Source: Oscillospiraceae bacterium
Lineage (GTDB): Bacteria; Bacillota_A; Clostridia; Oscillospirales; Oscillospiraceae
Reading direction: 5' to 3'
Assembly (NCBI GenBank): GCA_015068055.1
Contig: SVLG01000002.1
Span: 1 to 64,000 of the forward strand
DNA length: 64,000 nucleotides
Shown: piece by piece, positions 33,004-40,938 of the stretch
Layout: each line of letters opens with the position of its first letter
How positions within the stretch are numbered: position 1 is the first letter of the stretch
The notes under the pieces: generated by a model
What the model saw: the letters and a program-made list of their open reading frames with translations, nothing else
Told to the model about the DNA's origin: nothing
Databases searched by the model: none
Program-made: the position numbers and the translations under genes

Positions 33004-33863
33004 AGCCTTTCCTCCCGGTATATACGCTCTGTTCCCCGACGCACGATGACAACTGCCCGGCGAAAAATCCTGCGTTCCAGCAGTTCACGGTACAAAGGCC
33101 GTCGGCCCAGCTCAGCCACAGAAGAGGCATGAGCGGTGGCCAGCATTTCCACCCCACAGTGGCAAAGCATCTGGCAGGCCTCTATGTCCTCTGCCGCGGT
33201 AATCTCATCCATGGCAACAATATCCGGCGCCATGCTGCGCAGGAGCATCATGGCCGTTTCACTTTTCCGCCCCCCGCTGAGGACATCGGTGCTGGGGCCC
33301 AAATCGAAGCCGGGTCTGCCGCCGCTGAGAGCCGCCACTTCCCCCCGTTCATCACACAGAGCTACTCTTTTTCCGCTGCGGGACAGGCAGCGGATCATAT
33401 CACGGAGAAGGGTTGTTTTTCCGCCGCCTGGCGGCGAGAGAATGAGTGTGGACACAAAGCTTTCACCGCAAAGTGCGGCTCCGCAGCCCCACACCTCTCT
33501 CGGTATTCGAACGGCCGCCGAAGAAAAGCCCTTCAGAGTCCTGACCACTCCGCCCTCGGACACCACCTGTCCGCAAAAGCCCACGCGCACCCCGCCGCTG
33601 ACCGTTATGAACCCATTGCGAAGACTCTCCGCCGCTGCATAGGGAGAAGCGCCGCTGCATATCTCCAAAAGCCGCTCGATGTCCTCCCTGCAGACGATCA
33701 CCCCGCCCACGGGCTGCTCCCCCTCCGGCAGAAATACAGTCAGGCTTTCACCACAGCGCAGACGAAACTCCGTTGCCCTTTCACGCTCCTTTCCGCCAAG
33801 CAAAGCCGCTGCGCGGCGTATCCGTTCCGGCAGCACGTCCAGCGCCGCCTCATAACCCTTCAT
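32997..33863 (-). CDS. spoIIIAA: Stage III sporulation protein AA (ATPase)
   Basis: 288 aa. Secretion-type ATPase of the SpoIIIA complex. Walker A SPPGGGKTTLLRD near 143-155, Walker B DIVAMDEITAAEDIEA, and LATAHASSVAEL for the sensor His. ATG 33863 has GGGAGG 9 nt upstream, preferred over GTG 33869, which is too close. First gene of the eight-gene spoIIIA operon AA-AB-AC-AD-AE-AF-AG-AH, complete and in canonical order. Confidence 0.95.
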   Translation of the reverse strand: MKGYEAALDVLPERIRRAAALLGGKERERATEFRLRCGESLTVFLPEGEQPVGGVIVCREDIERLLEICSGASPYAAAESLRNGFITVSGGVRVGFCGQVVSEGGVVRTLKGFSSAAVRIPREVWGCGAALCGESFVSTLILSPPGGGKTTLLRDMIRCLSRSGKRVALCDERGEVAALSGGRPGFDLGPSTDVLSGGRKSETAMMLLRSMAPDIVAMDEITAAEDIEACQMLCHCGVEMLATAHASSVAELGRRPLYRELLERRIFRRAVVIVRRGTERIYREERLC

Positions 33864-33881
33864 AGACACCCCTCCCGCGAA

Positions 33882-33889
33882 AGTCTATG
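33882..33889 (-). promoter_or_regulatory. Candidate sigma-E -10 element for spoIIIA
   Basis: Minus strand CATAGACT fits the sigma-E -10 core CATAnnnT, but no convincing -35 stands at the right distance and the leader would be very short. The spoIIIA operon is known to be sigma-E controlled. Confidence 0.3.
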
Positions 33890-33916
33890 TTCCCAAACCC
33901 ACATCCATGCCAAATC

Positions 33917-33945
33917 TTGACTTTGCCTACGGGGATGCTTATACT
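33917..33945 (+). promoter_or_regulatory. Promoter for ABC exporter operon
   Basis: TTGACT, 17-bp spacer, TATACT, 35 bp before the first ABC gene, divergent from spoIIIA. Confidence 0.75.
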
Positions 33946-33979
33946 TTGATAAGGCCATTTCAAAGGAGGAGCACACACC

Positions 33980-35719
33980 TTGATTCGTAAACTTGTTCCC
34001 TTCATTCGTGAGTTCAGGCGCGAGGCCATTATGAGCCCCACGCTGATACTGCTGGAAAGTCTCTGTGAGCTGATGATGCCTCTTTTAATGTCTGCCATCA
34101 TCGACCAGGGACTCAACGGCGACGGAGGAGTCCGGATAATTTTCATCAGCGGCTTGCTTTTGATCGCGCTCTCCTCCGTATCCATGTACTGCGGCGTCGG
34201 TGCCGCCCGGGCAGCTTCCCGGGCCAGTCAGGGTTTTGGCCGTAACCTCCGGGCGGCTATGTTCGGCAAAATACAGAGCTTCTCCTTTGCGGACATTGAC
34301 CGCTTTTCCTCTGCCTCTCTGATCACCCGCCTCACCAACGACGTTACCGCCCTGCAGAACACTGTAAATATGAGTCTGCGTATGCTGGTACGGGCACCGG
34401 TTCAGATGATTTCCGCCCTTGTCGTCTGTCTGGCACTGAACGCCCGTCTGACGCTGGTACTGCTCTTTGCGATCCCGCTGATGTGTCTCATCATTGCCGT
34501 GCTGATGAAAAGCACCAAGCGTCTCTTTGAGATCTTTCAGACAAAGATTGACGCGCTTAATAATTCCGTACAGGAAAACCTCATTGGCGTCCGCGTGGTG
34601 AAAGCCTTTGTCCGTGATAACTATGAGCGGCAAAAGTTTGCCAAAGCCAACGACGAACTGCGGGATGCCGGACTGAATGCAGTGACCCACATGGTCAGCA
34701 TATTCCCGGTGATGATGATCTGCCTCCACGGCGCCACGCTTCTCATTCTCTGGTTTGGCGGCCGCCATGTGGCGGAGGGGCGCATGCTCACCGGTGAACT
34801 GTATTCCTTCTACTCCTACATTGCGCAGGTGCTTATGAGCGTTTTGATGGTTGCCTTTACTCTGCTGCAGGTAACCCGGGCCACGGCCTGTGCCACTCGT
34901 ATTCTGGAAGTTCTGGATTGCGAGGCGGATATCCGCGACGGCAGCGCGGAGACACTGCCGCAAAAGCGCGGCAGCGTAAGCTTCCGGAGAGTGGACTTCC
35001 GCTACCAGAGCAGAGGCAGCGGTGACAACGTGCTGCAGGGCATTGATCTGGACATTGCCCCCGGTGAGTTTGTGGCCATCGTGGGCGCCACGGGTGTGGG
35101 CAAGTCCAGTCTTGTGAATCTGATTCCCCGCTTCTACGACGTCACCGGCGGGCAGGTGCTGGTCGACGGCATGGATGTTCGGGACTATCCGGTACAGGCA
35201 CTTCGTGAACGCATCGGCATGGTGCTGCAGAAAAACGTTCTCTTCTCCGGCACCATTCGGGAAAACCTTCTCTGGGGTGACAGAAACGCCACCGAGGAAG
35301 AGATGATAGAGGCCGCCAAAAGCGCACAGGCCCATGATTTTATTATGTCTTTTCCTGAGGGCTATGACAGCTTTCTGGAGCAGGGCGGCGTAAACGTATC
35401 CGGCGGCCAGAAGCAGCGACTCTGTATTGCCCGCGCCATGCTCCGGAAACCCTCCATTCTCATTCTGGATGACTCCACCAGCGCCGTAGACACCGTTACC
35501 GAAGCGGCCATCCGTCGCAGCTTTAAAGAGAATCTCAACGGCACCACCGTAATCATCATTGCCCAGCGTATCAGTTCTGTCCGCTACGCCGACAAGATCG
35601 TAGTGCTGGACGATGACCACATTGAGTCCGTGGGCACGCACGATGAGCTTATGGAGAAAAGTCCCATATACCGGGAGATCTACCAGTCCCAGCAGGAAGG
35701 GGTGATCGCCAATGGCTGA
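33980..35719 (+). CDS. ABC exporter half-transporter with degenerate NBD (subunit 1)
   Basis: 579 aa: six-helix exporter domain (about 1-310) and NBD (330-575). Walker A GATGVGKSS (369-377), signature VSGGQ (473-477), Walker B ILILDD with D498 instead of the catalytic Glu, and switch Gln529 instead of His (IIIAQR). One degenerate site of this kind is typical of heterodimeric exporters such as BmrCD and TM287/288. TTG start with AAAGGAGGA 9-10 nt upstream. It overlaps its partner gene by 8 nt. Substrate (drug, peptide or lipid) unknown. Confidence 0.9.
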   Translation: MIRKLVPFIREFRREAIMSPTLILLESLCELMMPLLMSAIIDQGLNGDGGVRIIFISGLLLIALSSVSMYCGVGAARAASRASQGFGRNLRAAMFGKIQSFSFADIDRFSSASLITRLTNDVTALQNTVNMSLRMLVRAPVQMISALVVCLALNARLTLVLLFAIPLMCLIIAVLMKSTKRLFEIFQTKIDALNNSVQENLIGVRVVKAFVRDNYERQKFAKANDELRDAGLNAVTHMVSIFPVMMICLHGATLLILWFGGRHVAEGRMLTGELYSFYSYIAQVLMSVLMVAFTLLQVTRATACATRILEVLDCEADIRDGSAETLPQKRGSVSFRRVDFRYQSRGSGDNVLQGIDLDIAPGEFVAIVGATGVGKSSLVNLIPRFYDVTGGQVLVDGMDVRDYPVQALRERIGMVLQKNVLFSGTIRENLLWGDRNATEEEMIEAAKSAQAHDFIMSFPEGYDSFLEQGGVNVSGGQKQRLCIARAMLRKPSILILDDSTSAVDTVTEAAIRRSFKENLNGTTVIIIAQRISSVRYADKIVVLDDDHIESVGTHDELMEKSPIYREIYQSQQEGVIANG

Positions 35720-37622
35720 GCGGAAAAAATACACGGTACAGCCCGGCGCTGACACCAAGGGCGGCGGAGGTCACGGTTCCCGCGGCGGCTTCCAGAAGCC
35801 AAAGGACGCAAAGAAGACCTTCCTGCGGCTGATCCGCTATGTGACGGGCAACAAGCTGATGCTGCTGCTGGTCTTCGCCTGCGTGGCTGTCAGCGCCGTA
35901 GGCAACGTGTTGGGCATCTATCTGATCCGGCCCATTCTCAACACCCTCATTGAACGGGGTATTCCCATGAATGAGCGTCTGGCAAGACTGGGTACAACCC
36001 TTCTTCTGATGGCTCTTATCTATCTTCTGTCGGCTGTCTGTCAATATCTGCAGATGGTCACCATGGCCCGGCTTGCACACCGGGGTGTCAACCGCCTGCG
36101 CGGCCAGCTCTTTGACAAGCTGCAGGAGCTTCCGCTGAGCTTCTTCGACGCCAACACCCACGGCGAACTTATGAGCCGCTTTTCCAACGATGCAGACAAT
36201 GTGCAGATGTGCATGGAGCAGAGCTTTGTGAGTCTTGTATCCAGCGTCATCACCTTTGTCGGTATCGTGGTCATGATGCTCTACACCTGCGCACCTCTTT
36301 TCCCCATTACCATCGGCATTCTCGCGGCCACCATGCTCGTAGTCATGCGCCGGGGCAGGAAAAGCCGCGATCTCTTCAGGGCCCAGCAGAGCGCTCTGGG
36401 CCAGATGAACGGCAACATACAGGAGATGATCGAAGGTCTGAAGGTGGTCAAGGCCTTTACTCACGAGGACGAGGCCCAGAAGGAGTTTCAGGAACTGAAC
36501 GAGAACTATTTCTCGGCTGCCAGTGAGGCCAATTTCTATGCCATGTCCCTGATGCCCATCTCCGCCAACATCTCCAACATCGGTTATGGCGTTACCGCTA
36601 TGTTCGGCGGTCTCCTCAGCTATTTCGTCGGTTATGATATCGGCGGCCTCGCCGCCTTCCTGCAATACAGCCGCCAGATCAGCATGCCCGTAAACCAGAT
36701 CTCCCAGCAGATCAATACGGTCCTCTCCGCGCTGGCCGGTGCCGAACGCATTTTCCAGATCATGGATATGACACCGGAGGTGGACGATGGCAAGGTGCGT
36801 CTGGTCAACGTGGACGATGAACTGCACGAATGCAGTACACGCAGCGGACGCTGGGCCTGGAAGAAGCCGGGCGGTGAGCTGGTCGAAGTTAAGGGCGATG
36901 TTCGCCTTCACAGCGTGGACTTCGCCTATGTACCGGAAAAGCCCGTTCTGACCAATGTCTCCCTCTACGCAAAACCCGGCCAGAAGATCGCCTTTGTTGG
37001 CTCCACCGGCGCGGGTAAAACCACCATTGCGAACCTGATCAACCGTTTCTATGAGATCAACGCCGGCAGCATCACCTACGATGGCATTGATGTCCGGGAT
37101 ATCCGTAAAGACGACCTTCGTTCTTCCGTGGCCATCGTGCTTCAGGATACCCATCTCTTTACCGGCACAGTCATGGAGAATATCCGTTACGGACGTCTGG
37201 ACGCCACAGACGCTGAATGCATCGCCGCAGCCAAACTGGCCAATGCCCACAGCTTTATCCGCCGCCTGCCCGACGGCTACAACACCATGGTTACCGGGGA
37301 CGGCTCCAACCTTTCCCAGGGGCAGCGGCAGCTGCTGGCCATCGCCCGTGCTGCTGTGGCAGACCCGCCGGTACTGGTGCTGGACGAAGCTACCAGTTCC
37401 ATTGACACCCGAACCGAGCGGCTGATTGAGAGAGGCCTGGACTCCCTCATGAAGAACCGTACTGTTTTTGTCATAGCTCACCGTCTCTCCACCGTGCGCA
37501 ACTCCAACTGCATTGTTGTCATTGAAAAGGGCGAGATTGTGGAGAAGGGCGATCACGACGAACTCCTGGCCCTTAAAGGCCGTTACCACCGTCTCTATAC
37601 CGGCCAGACGAAGCTGGATTAA
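35712..37622 (+). CDS. ABC exporter half-transporter, catalytic subunit (subunit 2)
   Basis: 636 aa. Gly/Lys-rich N-terminal tail (KGGGGHGSRGGFQ), six-helix domain, then NBD. Walker A GSTGAGKTT (430-438), LSQGQRQ signature, canonical Walker B VLVLDEATSS and switch VIAHRLS. A linker of about 30 residues before the NBD (DDELHECSTRSGRWAWKKPG) is longer than in subunit 1, as in other subunits of heterodimeric exporters. Together with subunit 1 it gives one full and one weak ATP site. Confidence 0.92.
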   Translation: MAERKKYTVQPGADTKGGGGHGSRGGFQKPKDAKKTFLRLIRYVTGNKLMLLLVFACVAVSAVGNVLGIYLIRPILNTLIERGIPMNERLARLGTTLLLMALIYLLSAVCQYLQMVTMARLAHRGVNRLRGQLFDKLQELPLSFFDANTHGELMSRFSNDADNVQMCMEQSFVSLVSSVITFVGIVVMMLYTCAPLFPITIGILAATMLVVMRRGRKSRDLFRAQQSALGQMNGNIQEMIEGLKVVKAFTHEDEAQKEFQELNENYFSAASEANFYAMSLMPISANISNIGYGVTAMFGGLLSYFVGYDIGGLAAFLQYSRQISMPVNQISQQINTVLSALAGAERIFQIMDMTPEVDDGKVRLVNVDDELHECSTRSGRWAWKKPGGELVEVKGDVRLHSVDFAYVPEKPVLTNVSLYAKPGQKIAFVGSTGAGKTTIANLINRFYEINAGSITYDGIDVRDIRKDDLRSSVAIVLQDTHLFTGTVMENIRYGRLDATDAECIAAAKLANAHSFIRRLPDGYNTMVTGDGSNLSQGQRQLLAIARAAVADPPVLVLDEATSSIDTRTERLIERGLDSLMKNRTVFVIAHRLSTVRNSNCIVVIEKGEIVEKGDHDELLALKGRYHRLYTGQTKLD

Positions 37623-37634
37623 GGAGGAGCAAAC

Positions 37635-38204
37635 ATGGAACGTATACTGGTTGTCCCCACGGAAAAAATTCTTCCCTATGTGGGTGAAAAGGGGCTGTTC
37701 ACCGGCCACGAGGAAGAACTCTATGCGCTGGTGGAAGCGGAACACAGCTTTATGCCCCGGCCCGAGGCGGAGCAGGATCCCAGTCACAAACAGATCATCC
37801 CCTATATCATTCTCACCCGTGGCGACGAAGTCTTTGCCACCCGACGCAGCAGCAAGGGCGGCGAAGCGCGCCTCCATGGCCGCATTGCTCTGGGACTCGG
37901 CGGACACATCAACACCGATGACGATGACAGCCCCGGCATTTTCCACCGCGGACTCCTTCGCGAGTTGGGTGAGGAAGCCGAGTACACCGCCGTAGGTGAG
38001 CTCACCCCCAGAGGGGTCATCAATGATGACACCACCGACGTGGGCAAGGTGCATCTGGGATTTCTTTTCACGCTGGAAGTCAGCGACGCTGCCGTGAAGG
38101 AAACGGAGAAGCTGGAGGGTCTCTGGATCGCGCGCAACGACCTTCCCGCCTATATGGATCGGATGGAAGGCTGGTCGGAAATCTCTATGCAGATACTCTA
38201 TTGA
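37635..38204 (+). CDS. Nudix-like hydrolase
   Basis: 189 aa. Residues 85-118 form a Nudix box variant: GLGGHIN, then RGLLRELGEEAE with the REx2EE metal-binding helix; the loop between is longer and the upstream Glu of the standard box is not seen. The fold is supported by IPYIILTRGDEVFATRR before it and GFLFTLEV after it. The substrate is unknown. ATG has GGAGGAG upstream; 12 nt after the ABC operon, probably co-transcribed. Confidence 0.78.
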   Translation: MERILVVPTEKILPYVGEKGLFTGHEEELYALVEAEHSFMPRPEAEQDPSHKQIIPYIILTRGDEVFATRRSSKGGEARLHGRIALGLGGHINTDDDDSPGIFHRGLLRELGEEAEYTAVGELTPRGVINDDTTDVGKVHLGFLFTLEVSDAAVKETEKLEGLWIARNDLPAYMDRMEGWSEISMQILY

Positions 38205-38229
38205 ACTTCTTTGGAATAGCTGATATAAT
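38201..38229 (+). promoter_or_regulatory. Promoter for secreted protein gene
   Basis: TTGAAC, 17-bp spacer, TATAAT. The -35 box overlaps the stop codon of the Nudix gene. Confidence 0.75.
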
Positions 38230-38259
38230 ACCCATAGCAAATAGAATGGAGGTTTTTCC

Positions 38260-39435
38260 ATGAAGCTGTATAAGACCATCCGCAGCATGTTCCTTTTTTT
38301 GATAGCTGCGGTCATTCTCTGCGTTATCCCCGTATGCGCTGCCGATGAAACGGTTCAGGCCGATTACGACCTGAATGTAAGCGCCCTTCCCGCCGAACAG
38401 GGCGATATTCTCACCATCCGCGCCGACGATGCAGAATATGTTTACGCCGTCTCCAATAAGTTGATCCGCGGCCTGGATGTCAGCGATACCCGCTCCTATG
38501 CCGGAGATTTTTCCGCAGTAGCAGGCGTTGAGAAAATGATGCTTACTTTCAGCGACCCTGCCTGCGAAGGCATTCGCGCGGATGGCAACTGGAAGGAAGT
38601 CCTTGATGCTGACGATGCCGTTGTCATCTTCAACGGCGAGGAACAGGACTTCAGCGGCGATGAGCTTGTGCTGGAATGCACATTGGGCAAACTTGTCGTG
38701 AATAAAGATGGTACCATCCGCTTTACCGCCGATGCTGACGCCCGTCTGATTACCATTTCTCAGCGCATAGGAGACAGCGCCTGCAGTGTGAGTCTGCAGC
38801 GCCGCAGCCGCCCGCTGCCCAAAGACAGCACGGTAGAAATTGTGCTGAAGGAAAGCAAAATGGACGACAGCTGGACTTATGTTCCGCTGCCCGCTGACAT
38901 GGCCGCCGACCCCGACAGCCTCAGCTGGAACTATTATGTGCAGTACAGCGTTGCCAATGGCAATCTTTTCTGTCGCCAGGTGAAGCCTTTCCCGCTTCAG
39001 GCTAATCCCCCGGTTGGAGCCCTGAAAAACACGTTCACCCTTGTACAAAAGGGAACGCTTACCGCCAGCGGAGACTGGGGTTATGATGTTCGCAACGGCA
39101 AAAAGCTTGTCCGCTTCAATGGCGCCGGTCATGCCTACGGCACTCCGGATACCGTGACCGACGGCATCTTCGCTCTGCACCTTGACCGCTGGTACTATAC
39201 CGCGGACGACAGCGGTGCCGGGGCTTTCCAGTTTACCAGCCAGCAGCGCGGTCAGGAACTCACGGTCGCCGTTGGACGCGGCGAAACGCCCGGGGCTGTT
39301 GAGCCCGGCGGCGAAACCCTCGCCATTGAAAGCAATGGGCAAACCTTCACCCATACCATGCAGCGCCTCAGCAGCGCCGAGGGCCGTAAGCCTCTGACAA
39401 GCAAGCTTACCACATATCTCTATATTATTCCCTGA
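38260..39435 (+). CDS. Secreted protein of unknown function
   Basis: 391 aa. Clear signal peptide (MKLYKTIRSMFLFLIAAVIL, cleavage after VCA near residue 27), no further membrane helix and no anchor. The mature chain is beta-rich and acidic; no known domain was recognised. It has its own strong promoter and a GGAGG ribosome site, so it is probably abundant. Transcription ends at a hairpin shared with feoA. No cysteine-rich, repeat or catalytic motif stands out. Confidence 0.75.
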   Translation: MKLYKTIRSMFLFLIAAVILCVIPVCAADETVQADYDLNVSALPAEQGDILTIRADDAEYVYAVSNKLIRGLDVSDTRSYAGDFSAVAGVEKMMLTFSDPACEGIRADGNWKEVLDADDAVVIFNGEEQDFSGDELVLECTLGKLVVNKDGTIRFTADADARLITISQRIGDSACSVSLQRRSRPLPKDSTVEIVLKESKMDDSWTYVPLPADMAADPDSLSWNYYVQYSVANGNLFCRQVKPFPLQANPPVGALKNTFTLVQKGTLTASGDWGYDVRNGKKLVRFNGAGHAYGTPDTVTDGIFALHLDRWYYTADDSGAGAFQFTSQQRGQELTVAVGRGETPGAVEPGGETLAIESNGQTFTHTMQRLSSAEGRKPLTSKLTTYLYIIP

Positions 39436-39437
39436 AT

Positions 39438-39473
39438 GAAGGAAGCCCGGAGTCAATGCTCCGGGCTTCCTTC
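39438..39473. terminator. Hairpin between the converging secreted-protein and feoA genes
   Basis: A 15-bp perfect stem GAAGGAAGCCCGGAG/CTCCGGGCTTCCTTC with a 6-nt loop. It contains the feoA stop codon. It lacks a T run, so termination may be inefficient or the hairpin may protect 3' ends. Confidence 0.7.
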
Positions 39474-39698
39474 TATATCAACAAGGATCTGCTCAGCGTC
39501 GGACCTTCGCAGGGCTATCATGCTGCCATGAATCCCGTAGGCGCTAATTCCACCGCCCCAGCCGCAAAACCGCACAGCCACCTCCGCCCCCGGCAGGAAT
39601 CCAAGATCCAAAAGGCGCCGACGCATGGGCCCATGCAGCGTAAGCACGGCAACACGAGCGGACGATCCCGGCTTAAGTTCCATAAGTTTACATCGCAT
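39453..39698 (-). CDS. feoA: FeoA-domain protein
   Basis: 81 aa. SH3-like FeoA fold: MELKPGSSARVAVLTLHG, RRRLLDLGFLPGAEVAVRF and GISAYGIHGSMIALRRSDAEQILV. FeoA assists the FeoB ferrous iron pump, but here no feoB is adjacent; the only feoB of the window is near 56,294. Start ATG 39698 with AAGGTGG upstream, judged better than the longer in-frame readings. Downstream of two membrane-protein genes on the same strand. Confidence 0.82.
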   Translation of the reverse strand: MRCKLMELKPGSSARVAVLTLHGPMRRRLLDLGFLPGAEVAVRFCGWGGGISAYGIHGSMIALRRSDAEQILVDIEGSPEH

Positions 39699-39768
39699 AG
39701 AAATGACCACCTTGCAGTCCATCCTATGCAGAAGGAGGGATCGTTGTTCGATCCCTCCCGTTACATAT

Positions 39769-39963
39769 TTACGCACCAAAGATGAAGTTGACAACAGCCA
39801 CCAGCTGCTCACGGCTGAAAAACTTGGTCATGTCCGCAATGTCCGTAGTGGCCAGCAAACGTCCGGCGCTGCCGCCTGTCATCAGCGCCACACCTACAAG
39901 GGCCAATCCCAGAACCAGCAGAATACCGCAGATAATCAGAATAACATGCCACACCTTACTCAT
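39769..39963 (-). CDS. Small membrane protein downstream of the HAAS gene
   Basis: 64 aa with one or two hydrophobic stretches (VWHVILIICGILLVLGLALVGVALM). ATG 39963 overlaps the HAAS gene stop by 8 nt, so it is translationally coupled. Unknown function; likely a partner of the upstream membrane protein. Confidence 0.6.
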   Translation of the reverse strand: MSKVWHVILIICGILLVLGLALVGVALMTGGSAGRLLATTDIADMTKFFSREQLVAVVNFIFGA

Positions 39964-40783
39964 CGTCAGCGCCTCCTTTCCGCAAAACCCTGCCATAAAC
40001 GCCGGAAATCAGGCGGATCGTCAGTCGGATCCCCTCCACAAGCAGCCAAAGGCCCAGCCAGATAAAAAAGATAGCGAGAGCCAGGGCTACCACCGCCAGA
40101 CCACAGACCAGAATGACATCGGGCAGGAAGCTCATGGAATTGAACGCATACAGTCCAAGATACACAGAAGCCGCAGCAAGTCCCAAACCGGGCAGAAGAC
40201 CAAATGCAGCAAGAAGCACCGTAAGCACCACACCCACCAGGGCCGTGGCAATCAGGATGGGCGTCAGGGCCACGGCGCCGATCACCCGACCGGTACCGGG
40301 AGCCTCGCTGCCCTCGTCCGCTTCCTCCTGCTCGTCTAAAGCCTCCTCGACGTACTCCTCGTCCGCTTCAGCCGCGTAAGCTTCTTCTTCCGTCGGCTCC
40401 TCCGGCTGTATAATCAGTTCTTCCCGTGCATCCTCTGCCAGCAGCGCTTCCATTACCTGCGCCGCCTGTGCCTCCACAGTGCTCCCGGCTTCCACTGCTT
40501 CGTCTGCCACAGCCTCCACAGGAACGGAAACCTCTTCCGCATACTCCTCATCGGCGATGCCGGGGAGCCCGGCCTCTTCCCGCTCACGGTACTCCTTTTC
40601 AACCATAAGTACCTGCCGTACCGGGGAGCCAAGCTCACGGATAAGGGCTGCCTCACCCTCACGCCCGGCCGCGTCAAAGCTGCGCTCGTAGCGGCGCATG
40701 ACCTTCAGCCGGTCCTCCGCATCCATAAAAGAGAGCAGAGCCTTCATCTCTGCCATATACTTTACCCGATCTATGGGGAACAC
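39956..40783 (-). CDS. HAAS-domain (DUF1700-like) membrane protein
   Basis: 275 aa in the longest form. N-terminal HAAS-type helical domain (about 10-60: YMAEMKALLSFMDAEDR, ALIRELGSPVRQV), then a long Glu/Ala-rich acidic linker (about 65-165), then four membrane helices. HAAS proteins usually sit beside a PadR regulator; none is seen here. The start is uncertain: GGGAGG directly precedes GTG 40783 (too close), ATG 40756 is 24 nt away, and an ATA at 40774 is ideally spaced (8 nt). The longest reading is given. Confidence 0.7.
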   Translation of the reverse strand: MFPIDRVKYMAEMKALLSFMDAEDRLKVMRRYERSFDAAGREGEAALIRELGSPVRQVLMVEKEYREREEAGLPGIADEEYAEEVSVPVEAVADEAVEAGSTVEAQAAQVMEALLAEDAREELIIQPEEPTEEEAYAAEADEEYVEEALDEQEEADEGSEAPGTGRVIGAVALTPILIATALVGVVLTVLLAAFGLLPGLGLAAASVYLGLYAFNSMSFLPDVILVCGLAVVALALAIFFIWLGLWLLVEGIRLTIRLISGVYGRVLRKGGADDE

Positions 40784-40816
40784 CTCCCAAAATACTGTAA
40801 CTTTTTGTTATCAATC

Positions 40817-40844
40817 ATTATACTATTTCATCGGACTTTGTCAA
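40817..40844 (-). promoter_or_regulatory. Promoter for HAAS-feoA unit
   Basis: Minus strand TTGACA, 16-bp spacer, TATAAT. Confidence 0.75.
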
Positions 40845-40849
40845 GATGC

Positions 40850-40878
40850 TTGACAAGTAATATTTCTTTGTTTAAAAT
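40850..40878 (+). promoter_or_regulatory. Promoter for proS
   Basis: TTGACA, 17-bp spacer, TAAAAT; its -35 box is back to back with the divergent one. Confidence 0.75.
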
Positions 40879-40938
40879 ATTTTGGCTATCCGCGGCGGGG
40901 CAAGGGCCCTGACGTATTTGAAAAGGAGATTTCATATC

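Noticed and set aside
35649..38315. 888-codon open frame antisense to the ABC exporter genes
   Set aside because: It lies opposite two clear ABC subunits and has no recognisable domain; long antisense frames are common in this GC-rich, C-ending coding.
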